From: Halomarinibacterium sp041392205
Lineage (GTDB): Bacteria; Bacteroidota; Bacteroidia; Flavobacteriales; Flavobacteriaceae
DNA: 42,950 bases
Reading direction: 5' to 3'
Assembly: GCA_041392205.1 (NCBI GenBank)
Contig: JAWKMO010000018.1
Location: 1 to 42,950, forward strand
Shown: piece by piece, positions 1 to 8,840 of the stretch
How the letters are laid out: the number at the start of each line of letters is the position of its first letter
Position numbering within the stretch: the first letter of the stretch is position 1
Made by a program: the position numbers and the translations under genes
The notes under the pieces: generated by a model
The model's input: the letters and a program-made list of their open reading frames with translations, nothing else
What the model was told of the DNA's origin: nothing
The model's database searches: none

Positions 1-12
1 TTAAAATATAAA

Positions 13-35
13 AAAGCCCAATCTTTTTGGGCTTT
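13..35 (-). terminator. Intrinsic terminator of the M28 peptidase operon
   Basis: An 8-bp perfect stem (AAAGCCCA / TGGGCTTT) with a 7-nt loop lies about 30 bp beyond the stop codon of the peptidase gene. Read on the minus strand the stem is followed by a T-rich tail, as expected for factor-independent termination. Confidence 0.8.
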
Positions 36-66
36 ATGTAATGAATTCCAGTGACCCTTGGGAGGG

Positions 67-1521
67 CTAATTTTTTACAGTAGCCATTTCGTTTTTAGTA
101 CCATACTTATCTATAAGATAGACTAAGCTCGTCATTGTAGCAGCACCTAATTCCAACTCTCGTTTGTTTACGGCCTCAAAAGTATCATTAGAAGCATGAT
201 GGTAATCGAAATATCTTTGCGAATCGGGGCGTAAGCCCGCTAGAACAGTTGTTCCATTTTTTAAGGGGCCAATGTCGGCACCGCTTCCTCCTTTTTCAAA
301 ATAATGAATTAAGTAGGGTTCAAACAAAGGCTTCCAGCTTACAATTTGCTCAAAATTAGCGTCATCGGTATCAAATGAAAAACCCCGTGGGGTAAATCCG
401 CCAGCATCACTTTCTAAAGCAAATACATGCGTTTCTTGCTTTAATTTGGCTTCTTCGGCATATTTATTACCTCCTCTAAGTCCATTTTCTTCATTCATAA
501 ATAACACAACACGAATGCTATGGCGTGGTTTATACCCCATTTTCTTGAAGATTTGTAGTACTTCCATCGATTGCACACATCCTGCACCATCGTCATGAGA
601 CCCATCACCCAAATCCCAGGAATCTAAATGTCCTCCAACAATAATATAGTTATTGGGAAATTCGGTTCCCCTAATTTCACCAATCACATTATAGGATTGG
701 ACATCGGGATAAACTTTGCAATTTTGCTTGAAATAAAATTTTAAATCGGGTTGGATTCTTAGGGCGCTACTAAGATAGTTGGCACCATAAGTACTAATAG
801 CGCAGGCTGGAATTCGATTATTTATGGGAGTATCCCCATAGGTCATGGAACCCGTATGTGGATAATCGTCGTTACGAAGATTCATCGACCTAACAATTAC
901 CCCAACAGCTCCGTATTTTTGGGCTTCCATAGCACCCGCATAGCGTTGGTCCACACAACCTCCATAGGCACTAAAGGTAGATATGAGGGTTGGATCCATG
1001 GGACGGTTATAAAAAACGATTTTCCCTTGTATTTTTTCCTTTCCAAAAGAGGCTAAATCTTCTATTCCCTTTACTTCAATTACTTGGGCTTTTAATCCTC
1101 CATCGGGGGTTGCAACAGAACCTCCCAAAGCACAAATATTTGCTAAAGAGGTGATGCCAGGCGCAGTTTCTATATAAGCATATTCGGGAATACCTCGGGT
1201 CCATTTAGGCACCATAACGGGTTGTAATCTAACGTTATCTAGTCCTAATTTTTCTAATTGTTCCTTCGTATATAGTACCGCCTTTTCGGCTTCTAAAGAG
1301 CCAGAAAGTCTTCCACCAATTTCATTAGATAAATACTCTAACCATGAATAGCTTTTTCCTTCTAACAATGCGGTATCGTAAATTTTGCGAAGCATAAGAG
1401 AATCTTCAGAATTTACTTTTTGCGAAATGGCATTTAGAGTAAATAAAAAACTTCCACATAAAAGCAGCAAGGATTTTAGTGAAGTTAGGCTATTCGTTTT
1501 CAAGTTGGGATTTGTATTCAT
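67..1521 (-). CDS. Exported M28-family zinc aminopeptidase / carboxypeptidase Q-like
   Basis: Probable di-zinc exopeptidase of family M28, acting outside the cytoplasm. An N-terminal hydrophobic stretch (about residues 14-33, ending in NAISQ) is a signal peptide. A protease-associated insert is expected in the N-terminal half (about 120-260). The catalytic core shows GGHLDSWDLGDGSHDDGAG from about 296, giving a zinc His (H298) and bridging Asp, then the NEENGLRGG pair of acidic residues, an ESDAGG zinc ligand and a late YHHASNDTFE histidine. All metal-ligand motifs look intact. The ATG overlaps the 3' end of the PPK2 gene by 32 nt, so translation is probably coupled; no internal Met would keep the signal peptide. 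It is last in an operon with the regulator and PPK2. Substrate is unknown. Confidence 0.88.
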   Translation of the reverse strand: MNTNPNLKTNSLTSLKSLLLLCGSFLFTLNAISQKVNSEDSLMLRKIYDTALLEGKSYSWLEYLSNEIGGRLSGSLEAEKAVLYTKEQLEKLGLDNVRLQPVMVPKWTRGIPEYAYIETAPGITSLANICALGGSVATPDGGLKAQVIEVKGIEDLASFGKEKIQGKIVFYNRPMDPTLISTFSAYGGCVDQRYAGAMEAQKYGAVGVIVRSMNLRNDDYPHTGSMTYGDTPINNRIPACAISTYGANYLSSALRIQPDLKFYFKQNCKVYPDVQSYNVIGEIRGTEFPNNYIIVGGHLDSWDLGDGSHDDGAGCVQSMEVLQIFKKMGYKPRHSIRVVLFMNEENGLRGGNKYAEEAKLKQETHVFALESDAGGFTPRGFSFDTDDANFEQIVSWKPLFEPYLIHYFEKGGSGADIGPLKNGTTVLAGLRPDSQRYFDYHHASNDTFEAVNKRELELGAATMTSLVYLIDKYGTKNEMATVKN

Positions 1522-2368
1522 TAATTTTTGCTTTGTATTCGGGTTCTAATTCGGGTTCTTGAATATCGGTATATTTTTTTAATTCTTCAAGAAGAATAGA
1601 AGCTACCAACAAACGTGCCGCAGGTTTATTATCTGCTGGGATATTATACCAAGGGGCATGGGGTTTTGATGTGCGATTAATGGCATCTTCATAACAATCT
1701 TGGTAAACGTCCCAAAGCTTACGTTCTTTTAAATCGCCAGGAGAAAATTTCCAATGTTTCTCTTTCTGCTCCAATCTTCTAAGCAATCTATTTTTTTGTT
1801 CTTCTTTTGAAAGATGAAGAAAGAATTTAAAAATAATCGTCCCATTTTGAGCAATTGTTTTTTCAAAACCATTTATTTGCTCAAAACGTTTGTCCCAAAA
1901 TTCATCATTAATGTCTTCTACTTTCATCACCATGGGTAGATACTCCCCTAAAATATATTCAGGATGCACACGGGTAACAAGGACATTTTCATAATGCGTT
2001 CGATTAAAAACACCAAATTTACCTCTGGCAGGCAAGGCTATATAATGTCTCCATAAAAAATCGTGCTTTTTTTCAAGTTCGGTAGGGACTTTAAAACTAT
2101 ATACCACCACTCCTCGTGCATTAAAGTCTTTAAAAACTTCACGGACCAAACTATCTTTCCCGGCAGTATCCATCCCTTGCAAGCAAACTAATACCGAATA
2201 TCTCCCATGGGCATACATGGTATCCTGAAGATCTCCCAACTTTTTTCTTGTTTTTTCAAGGGCTTCCTCCAATTCTTTTTCTGAAAGTTGGAAATCTTCA
2301 AAAGTGGCTAGTTCTTTTAGTTTTACTTTTTTATCAATTAAAAAATCGGCGCTTTTTATTTCTGTCAT
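1490..2368 (-). CDS. PPK2-family polyphosphate:nucleotide phosphotransferase
   Basis: Cytoplasmic kinase that moves phosphate between inorganic polyphosphate and nucleotides. The 292-aa length and single-domain layout fit the PPK2 family, probably the subgroup that phosphorylates AMP/ADP. Visible signatures are the P-loop-like GMDTAGKDS (about residues 65-73), the PARGKFGVFNRTHYE segment, TRVHPE, and the C-terminal lid region with WKFSPGDLKER and APWYNIPADNK. The gene starts 5 bp after the stop of the sigma-54-type regulator and its end overlaps the M28 peptidase, so the three are likely co-transcribed. Together with the mechanosensitive channel upstream this suggests a stress or energy-stress context, which is inference. 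The exact nucleotide preference cannot be read from sequence. Confidence 0.9.
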   Translation of the reverse strand: MTEIKSADFLIDKKVKLKELATFEDFQLSEKELEEALEKTRKKLGDLQDTMYAHGRYSVLVCLQGMDTAGKDSLVREVFKDFNARGVVVYSFKVPTELEKKHDFLWRHYIALPARGKFGVFNRTHYENVLVTRVHPEYILGEYLPMVMKVEDINDEFWDKRFEQINGFEKTIAQNGTIIFKFFLHLSKEEQKNRLLRRLEQKEKHWKFSPGDLKERKLWDVYQDCYEDAINRTSKPHAPWYNIPADNKPAARLLVASILLEELKKYTDIQEPELEPEYKAKINEYKSQLENE

Positions 2369-2373
2369 GGTGT

Positions 2374-3537
2374 TTATTTACTAGCAAATAATGTAACATC
2401 GTTTTCGCTTACCTCCTGCCCTCCTAAAATAATCAAACGTTCTACAACATTACGTAGTTCGCGAATATTTCCTGTCCAATCGTATTCCTGAAGCAGTTTT
2501 ATGGCTTTTTCTGAAAACTTTTTTTGAGTATTTCCATGTTCCTCTGCAATTTTCTTTGCAAAATAGGTTACTAAAAGCGGAATATCTTCTCGGCGTTCAT
2601 TTAAGGAAGGAACTTTAATAAGAATTACAGCTAAGCGATGGTATAAATCTTCTCTAAATCTTCCTTCCGAAATTTCTTTACTTAAGTCTTTGTTTGTGGC
2701 AGCCACAACACGTACATCTACTTTAATATCTTTATCACTTCCTACGCGTTGCACTTTGCTCTCCTGCAAAGCCCGCAATACTTTGGCCTGAGCAGAAAGA
2801 CTCATATCACCCACTTCGTCTAAAAAAAGGGTGCCTCCATTAGCGGCTTCAAATTTTCCCGCTCGATCTTTTACAGCCGATGTAAAAGCTCCTTTTTCGT
2901 GTCCAAATAATTCACTTTCAATTAATTCGCTAGGAATAGCCGCACAATTTACCTCTATCATAGGTCCTTTGGCCCGTTCACTTTTTTCATGAAGCCAATG
3001 AGCCACAAGTTCTTTTCCAGTGCCATTAGGACCTGTAATAAGAACCCTTGCTTCAGTTGGGGCTACTTTTTCAATCATATTTTTTATTTGCGAAATGGCT
3101 GGGGACTCGCCAATCATTTCGAATTTCTGACTTACCTTTTTTTTAAGTCGGGTATTTTCAACCACCAATTCTTTTCGATCTAAGGCAATGCGAACTGTGT
3201 TTAGGAGTCTATTTAAGTCTGGAGGTTTTGATATATAATCGAAAGCACCAAGCCGCATCGTGTTTACAGCGGTATCTAAATCGCCATGACCCGAAATCAT
3301 CACTATAGGGATTTCTGGTTTTATTTTTTTCACTGCTTCAAGTACCTCAACACCATCCATTTTAGGCATTTTAATATCACAAAGAATAAGGTCGAAATCT
3401 TCTTTTTTTATTAATTCGATTCCTGCAAGACCATCCTCAGCTTCGTTGACTTGGTAGGTCGTACTTTCTTCGGTTAAAATTTTTACCAATACCCGCCTAA
3501 TAGCCGATTCGTCTTCGATGATTAAAATTTTGGACAT
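2374..3537 (-). CDS. NtrC-type response regulator: receiver plus AAA+ domain, no DNA-binding domain
   Basis: The receiver domain (1-120) has the acidic pair E8/D9 and phosphoacceptor D54 in the CDIKMPKMDG motif. The sigma-54-activator AAA+ domain (about 140-375) has Walker A GPNGTGKE (169-176), the sigma-54 contact loop GAFTSA (216-221, canonical GAFTGA), Walker B GGTLFLDEVGDM and arginine-finger region FREDLYHRL. The protein stops at 387 aa with VTLFASK, immediately after the AAA+ domain, so the Fis-type helix-turn-helix of NtrC is absent. Proteins of this length are, as far as I recall, common in Flavobacteria, so this is probably not a truncation. It would act from solution or through a partner. 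No cognate kinase lies next to it. First gene of the regulator-PPK2-peptidase operon. Confidence 0.9.
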   Translation of the reverse strand: MSKILIIEDESAIRRVLVKILTEESTTYQVNEAEDGLAGIELIKKEDFDLILCDIKMPKMDGVEVLEAVKKIKPEIPIVMISGHGDLDTAVNTMRLGAFDYISKPPDLNRLLNTVRIALDRKELVVENTRLKKKVSQKFEMIGESPAISQIKNMIEKVAPTEARVLITGPNGTGKELVAHWLHEKSERAKGPMIEVNCAAIPSELIESELFGHEKGAFTSAVKDRAGKFEAANGGTLFLDEVGDMSLSAQAKVLRALQESKVQRVGSDKDIKVDVRVVAATNKDLSKEISEGRFREDLYHRLAVILIKVPSLNERREDIPLLVTYFAKKIAEEHGNTQKKFSEKAIKLLQEYDWTGNIRELRNVVERLIILGGQEVSENDVTLFASK

Positions 3538-3619
3538 GCCATTTGTTATTTAAGAATTATAAAATAAAAACTATGCGGTATACGCTATTTAAAGTTAGGT
3601 TCCATTTTCCAAGACATGT

Positions 3620-4510
3620 CTATTTTTCTGTTTGAATAATATGTACGTCTCTTTGCGGAAAGGGTATAATAATATTATGTTCCCTAAACATTTTGTCTAT
3701 TTTAAAACGAATATCACTTTTAATGCCTGGGTCTATAAAACTATCCGAAATAAAAAAATAGATACTAAAAACTAAAGCCGAATCACCAAAATCTTCAAAA
3801 AGTACAAAAGGGGTTGGACGTTTTAAAATTCGTTTGTCGTTTGCTATACTTTTTAATAATAACTCCTTTACCTTTTGAGTATCACTACCATAAGCTACAC
3901 CTACAGTTACCGATTCGCGGGTGGTTTTATGGTTTTGGGTGTAATTATAAATAGTATCTGTGAGAAATTTATGATTTGGGATGACTAAAATTTTATCATC
4001 TCTGGTAATGGCACGCGTAGTTCTTAATTTAATATCAATAACACGACCCACTTTGTTGTTTACTTCAATAATATCTCCTACCATTAGGGATTTATCGACC
4101 ATGATTAAAATCCCGCCCATAATATCTTGGAAGACTTCTTGTAAGGCAAGTCCAACACCCACAAGTAGGGCTGCAGAAGCGGCTAATACCGGAGTAACAT
4201 TAACCCCTGCAAGGCTTAATGTAGTAAATATAACAATAATATAAACGATGTATTTTATGAACTTGAAAACGCTAATAAATTTTTGCGTATCCATTTCGTT
4301 CATTTTACGGGTATATAATTTTCGAATGGCTAATAAAAGATAGCTTGAAATTATAAATGTGGTGATAACAAGTAAAAGTAGTCCAATGGTAATGTGAACA
4401 GAATTATCTCCCTCGCCGTAATGAAAACCCCAATTTAAAAACTCTTTAATAGAGCCCCAAATGTCTTCCTTTACTACTTCGGTAATTTTTTCGGTTACTT
4501 GTTCTTGCAT
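3620..4510 (-). CDS. MscS-family small-conductance mechanosensitive channel
   Basis: Inner-membrane channel that opens on hypo-osmotic shock. The 296-aa protein has an N-terminal amphipathic region, a first TM helix (about 40-62), a second (about 87-105) and the glycine/alanine-rich pore helix AASAALLVGVGLALQEVFQDIMGGI (about 110-134). The beta domain (LMVGDIIEV, VGRVIDIKLRTT, ILVIPNHKFL) and the C-terminal alpha/beta vestibule follow. Length and helix count match the minimal MscS type. It ends 82 bp before the regulator gene and starts 2 bp after the ABC permease remnant, so it may be transcribed with either. The product call is firm. Confidence 0.92.
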   Translation of the reverse strand: MQEQVTEKITEVVKEDIWGSIKEFLNWGFHYGEGDNSVHITIGLLLLVITTFIISSYLLLAIRKLYTRKMNEMDTQKFISVFKFIKYIVYIIVIFTTLSLAGVNVTPVLAASAALLVGVGLALQEVFQDIMGGILIMVDKSLMVGDIIEVNNKVGRVIDIKLRTTRAITRDDKILVIPNHKFLTDTIYNYTQNHKTTRESVTVGVAYGSDTQKVKELLLKSIANDKRILKRPTPFVLFEDFGDSALVFSIYFFISDSFIDPGIKSDIRFKIDKMFREHNIIIPFPQRDVHIIQTEK

Positions 4511-4512
4511 GA

Positions 4513-5849
4513 TTAGTATTTAATCCACTTAATTAATTCTTTATAACTAGGCTTTTTTCCATACATCAAGATTCCAACTCGGTAAATTTTTGCTGCAAAC
4601 CAAACGGTACCCATAAAGGTAGCAAATAATATAAGTAATGAAAAAATCTCTCCACTGCCCATAAGGGAGCACCCCAAAGGAATCCGCATAAGCATCACCA
4701 CAGGAAGTGAAAGGATAAAAGAAAAAACTTGTGAGACAGTACCGTGAGGATGTTCAATTACAGAGTGAAAAACCCTACACTTACTATTGCCAAAATTAAT
4801 GGAAGTATCCTCAGGTATCTTTATAAACTATTTGTGTGTGTCTGTTTCACTATCAACAGCAGCACCAATAGCGGCATATAAAGAAGCATAGAGTAAATAG
4901 CCCCCTAAAAAAGAAAAAGAAACATAACTTAAATTGGTAAATTGGTTATGGGCATATTATTAATTTCTCTAACCAAATCAACAATAATTCCTTCCATACC
5001 CACAGGGTTGTTTTGTACTTGTGCTATCATTTCTTGTTGGGGAGATTGGATCGCACTAGGGTCGATTCCAAAAATAGTGGTTACAACAAGACTCAATATA
5101 AAAATAAGAATTATCCATGCAATAAATTGTGTTATTCCTGCCAATGATGTTCCAATAATTTTTCCCAACAAGAGTTTTATGGGTTTTACTGAAGATATAA
5201 TGACTTCAATAATACGACTCGTTTTTTCTTCAATGACACTACGCATAATCATATTCCCATAAATAATGATAAACATAAATAGCAAATAACCCGCAGCTCC
5301 TCCAAATATAAGCTTAAGCCCCGATCCTAATTTGGAAGTTTCTTCCCCTCCAAAAGTTTCTAATTGGGGTTCTATGTTTACCTTAAGGCTTTTTATAAGC
5401 GCTGCGTCCATTCCAGCTTCTTTCAGTTTTAGGGAATTGGCTTTATTTTGAATAACATCTTCAATATTATCCATAACCATAAGTGATGGAGAGTCTTCAG
5501 AGTAGAATATAATTTTCTTGGAAAGGTCATCTATGTTTTCACTCTTCGGAATAAAAAGCAAACCATACACTTCTTCTTTCGCTGCTTTTGTTTTTGCTTC
5601 TTCTTTAGAAATCCCCTTTAATACTTGAAATTTTAAATTTTTATCATCCTCAAACTGATTGGCAAATAACCCACTCTCATCCAAAACCGAAATGGTTCTC
5701 ACTTTATCGTTATTAAGTTGTGATAAATAGGCCACCAAACTAAAAATCCCCACCATAAGTAAGGGGCTTAAAAACGTCATAATAATAAAGGATTTATTTT
5801 TAACCTTATTAAGGTATTCCCGTTTTATAACTAGTGAAAGATGATTCAT
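4513..5849 (-). pseudogene. ABC-2 type (NatB-like) permease, disrupted by several small indels
   Basis: Two frames together spell one ABC-2 permease. The N-terminal 306 aa (4929-5849) contains the first TM helix, a large extracytoplasmic domain and TM helices including GGAAGYLLFMFIIIYGNMIM. The C-terminal piece (4513-4701) ends in MYGKKPSYKELIKWIKY. The 230 bp between still encode recognisable family sequence, but in shifting frames: SYVSFSFLGGYLLYASLYAA, then LPLILAIVSVGFFTL, then SVIEHPHGT. The first break is an exact 8-bp tandem duplication (aaattggt at 4931-4938 and 4939-4946). Further breaks are near 4835 (TG repeat) and near 4760, where a 4-bp deletion fits best. The adjacent ATPase is intact, so the loss looks recent. 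An assembly error is less likely given the slippage pattern. Confidence 0.8.
4931..4946. repeat. 8-bp tandem duplication that breaks the permease frame
   Basis: The octamer aaattggt occurs twice in direct succession. Removing one copy restores the reading frame from PITNL into SYVSFSF on the minus strand, so this duplication is the first frameshifting lesion in the permease pseudogene. Confidence 0.85.
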
Positions 5850-5860
5850 TTTTAAGAGTA

Positions 5861-6787
5861 TTAATTGTTTTTAACCGATTGTATAAAAATATCATTTGCC
5901 GAAGGAATTACTTCCACAAAGTGAGTAATCTGCCCTAAATTTGACAAGAAACCCAAAAGATCGTTAGGCTGATGGTTTTCTGGAATTTTTATTTTATACT
6001 GTAATTCATCGTTTATAGTCTTATAAGTTGCTGGAAAAGTTTGAAATTTTTCTTTAAGCAATGCCGAAACTTCTTCTTTATTTGGGGTAAATAGTGCTAC
6101 TTCAAAAGTATTGGATTTGTATTGCCGTTTAATATCGATTAATTTTCCGTCGAGAATTTTATTTGATTTATGAATTAACGCTATGTGGTCACACATTTCC
6201 TCTACACTTTCCATACGATGTGTTGAAAAAATTATGGTAGCACCATGGTCTCTTAGCTTTAAAATTTCATCCTTAATAAGATTGGCATTGATAGGGTCAA
6301 ATCCACTAAAAGGTTCATCAAAAATGAGCAATTTAGGTTCGTGGAGTACCGTAACAACAAATTGAATTTTTTGCGCCATTCCTTTGGATAGTTCTTGTAT
6401 TTTTTTATTCCACCAATCCCCTATTTCCAGTCGTTCGAACCACATTTTAAGCCGTTTTTTGGCTTCTGTTTGAGAAAGTCCTTTTAACTGTGCCAAATAC
6501 ACCGCTTGCTCCCCAACTTTCATAGATTTATACAACCCACGTTCTTCAGGCAAATAGCCAATATGCTGAATGTGAACAGGTTTTAAAGCTTCGCCATCTA
6601 AAAAAACAGTGCCGCTATCGGGCATAGTGATTTGATTAATGATACGTATGAACGTAGTTTTTCCCGCACCATTGGGTCCTAATAAACCAAAAACACTTCC
6701 TTTGGGTACTTCAATAGAAATGTTATTTAATGCTGTAAATGTTCCGTAAGATTTTGAAACATTTTTTGCAACGAGGAGATTTTCCAT
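5861..6787 (-). CDS. ABC transporter ATP-binding protein (NatA-like)
   Basis: Cytoplasmic ATPase subunit of an ABC-2 exporter. The 308-aa protein shows Walker A GPNGAGKTT (about 36-44), the Q-loop region, the signature LSKGMAQKI (LSGGQ variant), Walker B LLIFDEPFSGFDP and the H-loop STHRM. A C-terminal regulatory extension (about 215-308) follows, as in NatA-type proteins. It is 11 bp upstream of its natural partner, the permease, which is now a pseudogene, so the ATPase may be orphaned unless it pairs with another permease. The 244 bp upstream separate it from dnaJ and hold the dnaJ terminator. Confidence 0.92.
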   Translation of the reverse strand: MENLLVAKNVSKSYGTFTALNNISIEVPKGSVFGLLGPNGAGKTTFIRIINQITMPDSGTVFLDGEALKPVHIQHIGYLPEERGLYKSMKVGEQAVYLAQLKGLSQTEAKKRLKMWFERLEIGDWWNKKIQELSKGMAQKIQFVVTVLHEPKLLIFDEPFSGFDPINANLIKDEILKLRDHGATIIFSTHRMESVEEMCDHIALIHKSNKILDGKLIDIKRQYKSNTFEVALFTPNKEEVSALLKEKFQTFPATYKTINDELQYKIKIPENHQPNDLLGFLSNLGQITHFVEVIPSANDIFIQSVKNN

Positions 6788-6915
6788 ATATTTTTTTTGC
6801 CTTGTAAAGTTAGGATTTCAAATTAAAGCATTAAAGCAATTAAGAGAATTTTAAATGTTGGTAGTACGATACCATCTATTGTTACAGAAATAAAGGACTT
6901 TTATTAAATGCAAAA

Positions 6916-6941
6916 CCCACCCTTAAATAATTAAGGGTGGG
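6916..6941 (-). terminator. Intrinsic terminator of grpE-dnaJ
   Basis: An 11-bp perfect stem (CCCACCCTTAA / TTAAGGGTGGG) with a 4-nt loop lies 90 bp beyond the dnaJ stop. On the minus strand it is followed by TTTTGCATTT. The rest of 6788-7031 shows no gene; the ATPase promoter should lie between this hairpin and 6787. Confidence 0.8.
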
Positions 6942-7031
6942 AAAAAAATTGCTATGAAAAAGAAAAATTATCGTTAAAAGAATTTAACGACTTTCAAATA
7001 TAGACAAAAAAATAATTTAATTAAGATATTT

Positions 7032-8144
7032 TTAAGAAAACATATCTTTTACTTTCTCAAAAAAGGATTTGTCATCTTTTTCTGGTTTAGGGAAAAAATG
7101 TTCATCATTTTTCATTTTTTCAAAAAAATCTTTTTGCTCTTTTGTTAAAGATTTTGGGGTCCAAACACTTATATGAACTAACAAATCGCCTGTTCCATAT
7201 CCATTAATACTGGGGATTCCTTTACTTCTCAACCGAAGAATTTTTCCACTTTGGGTTCCCGGTTCAATTTTTATACGCACTTTTCCAGAAACAGTTTCTA
7301 TATCTTTTGAGGTTCCTAACACAGCATCCGAAATACTAATATATAAATCGTAATGAAGATTATCCCCTTCTCTTTGCAGGAAGGGATGGGTTTCTTCTTC
7401 AATAGCCACTAAAAGATCCCCCGTTATACCATTTCCTGGAGCATCATTTCCTTTACCAGAAACTTTTAGTTGCATTCCATCGACTACTCCTGCTGGAATT
7501 TTAATAGAAACGGTTTCTTCAGAAACTATCATTCCTTGAGCATCGGCACCGGTAGGTTTATGATCTAAAATTTGTCCTACACCTCCACAAGTACTACAGG
7601 TTACGGAGGTTTGCATTCTTCCTAAAATGGTATTTTGGATTTTGGTTACTTGTCCATGACCATTACAAGTTGAGCAACTTTTATAGGTGGTCCCTGCGGC
7701 TTGCTTTTTTCGTTTAACTTTAATTTTTTTATCCACTCCATGGGCAATCTCTTCTAAGGTTAGTTTTACTCTTATACGAAGATTACTTCCTTTTACCCTG
7801 CGTTGGCCACCTCCAAAACCACCAAAGCCACCAAAACCGCCACCAAATGCTCCTCCAAAGATGTCGCCAAATTGGCTAAATATATCTTCCATGTTCATAC
7901 CGCCGCCACCAAAACCACCTCCTTCAAAAGCTTGATGCCCATACTGATCGTAACGTGCTTTTTTGTCGGGATCACTTAATACCTCATAAGCCGCTGCTGC
8001 CTTTTTAAACATTTCCTCAGCTTTTGGGTCGCCTGGGTTTTTATCGGGATGGTATTCAATTGCTTTTTTACGGTACGCTTTTTTAATCTCGGCAGCCGAA
8101 GCATTTTTTGAAATACCTAAAATATCATAAAAATCTTCCTTCAT
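7032..8144 (-). CDS. dnaJ: Chaperone DnaJ (Hsp40) with reduced zinc-binding domain
   Basis: Co-chaperone that stimulates the DnaK ATPase and delivers unfolded clients. The J domain (1-70) carries the HPD motif in YHPDKNPGD. A Gly/Phe-rich linker (about 72-115) and two C-terminal substrate-binding domains (about 115-345) follow. The zinc domain contains only two CXXCXGXG motifs, CSTCNGHG and CSTCGGVG, instead of the four of E. coli DnaJ. One zinc site can still form. The 370-aa length reflects that loss. It lies 1 bp after grpE and shares its promoter. The dnaK gene is not in the window. The N-terminal HPD, G/F region and C-terminal FFEKVKDMFS make the identification firm. Confidence 0.96.
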   Translation of the reverse strand: MKEDFYDILGISKNASAAEIKKAYRKKAIEYHPDKNPGDPKAEEMFKKAAAAYEVLSDPDKKARYDQYGHQAFEGGGFGGGGMNMEDIFSQFGDIFGGAFGGGFGGFGGFGGGQRRVKGSNLRIRVKLTLEEIAHGVDKKIKVKRKKQAAGTTYKSCSTCNGHGQVTKIQNTILGRMQTSVTCSTCGGVGQILDHKPTGADAQGMIVSEETVSIKIPAGVVDGMQLKVSGKGNDAPGNGITGDLLVAIEEETHPFLQREGDNLHYDLYISISDAVLGTSKDIETVSGKVRIKIEPGTQSGKILRLRSKGIPSINGYGTGDLLVHISVWTPKSLTKEQKDFFEKMKNDEHFFPKPEKDDKSFFEKVKDMFS

Positions 8145-8145
8145 A

Positions 8146-8685
8146 TTAGTTTCCTATAACTACCTTAGGGTAGCGAATTATTTTTTCTCCCAATGCGTAT
8201 CCTTTTTCAATGACGTCTATAATCTTGCCTTTTAACTCTTCGGAAGGGGATGGGATTTGTGTAATGGCTTCGTGAATATCGGCATTAAAGTCGTCTCCTT
8301 TTGTTGTTTCTATAATTTGCAAGCCTTTTTGCCGAAGGGATTCATTTAGTTTATTGCTAATAAGTTCAACACCTTTGAAAAGAGTATCATCCTCACTTTT
8401 TTCAATTTCCCGTAAGGCTCTTTCAAAATCATCCAAAACAGGCAATAATGAGGTAATCACTTCTTGACCCGCGGTTTTAAATAACTCCAAACGCTCTTTT
8501 GCAGTTCGTTTTTTATAATTCTCGAATTCGGCAAAAAGACGTAAGTAGCGATCTTTTTCATTTTCTACTTCCTCTTTTAATACATCGAGTTGTGATTTTT
8601 CTTTTTTTGGCTTTTCCGAAGCTTTACTTACTTCATCTTTTACATCGCTTGCTTTCGAACTTTTTTCTTTAACTTTTTTACTCAT
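8146..8685 (-). CDS. grpE: Nucleotide exchange factor GrpE
   Basis: Exchanges ADP for ATP on DnaK. The protein has a charged Lys/Glu-rich N-terminus, a long dimerising coiled coil (about 30-95, with RYLRLFAEFENYKKRTAKER) and the C-terminal beta domain ending GYALGEKIIRYPKVVIG, typical of GrpE. I chose the ATG at 8685 (MSKKVKEK); an in-frame ATG at 8697 adds four residues and cannot be excluded. It precedes dnaJ by 1 bp. Confidence 0.93.
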   Translation of the reverse strand: MSKKVKEKSSKASDVKDEVSKASEKPKKEKSQLDVLKEEVENEKDRYLRLFAEFENYKKRTAKERLELFKTAGQEVITSLLPVLDDFERALREIEKSEDDTLFKGVELISNKLNESLRQKGLQIIETTKGDDFNADIHEAITQIPSPSEELKGKIIDVIEKGYALGEKIIRYPKVVIGN

Positions 8686-8717
8686 AGGATAATCCATTAC
8701 TTGCTTTTGTGGCTTTG

Positions 8718-8751
8718 CAAAAGTACTGCCATTTCTAAAAAAAATGTCAAA
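8718..8751 (-). promoter_or_regulatory. grpE-dnaJ promoter (Bacteroidota type)
   Basis: On the minus strand TTTG (8748-8751) is followed after 22 bp by TACTTTTG (8718-8725), matching the -33/-7 consensus TTTG-N17-23-TAnnTTTG. The inferred start point is about 10-25 bp upstream of the grpE start codon. No CIRCE-like inverted repeat was seen beside it. Confidence 0.6.
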
Positions 8752-8804
8752 ATGTCACTTATAAATTTAATATAAAATTAAGATGGATTTATTTTTCGAT
8801 AACC

Positions 8805-8812
8805 TAATTTTG
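8805..8812 (+). promoter_or_regulatory. -7 box of the yceI-like gene
   Basis: TAATTTTG matches TAnnTTTG and lies 28 bp before the ATG. The -33 element is not clear. It is divergent from the grpE promoter, with both fitting in the 155-bp gap. Confidence 0.5.
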
Positions 8813-8840
8813 CCTGTTCAAATAAAAACCCAATATAGGT

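Noticed and set aside
4513..4701. Independent 62-aa membrane protein
   Set aside because: Its sequence is the expected C-terminus of the ABC-2 permease, out of frame with the rest.
7687..7935. Proline-rich plus-strand ORF opposite dnaJ
   Set aside because: It is the antisense translation of the Gly/Phe linker codons.
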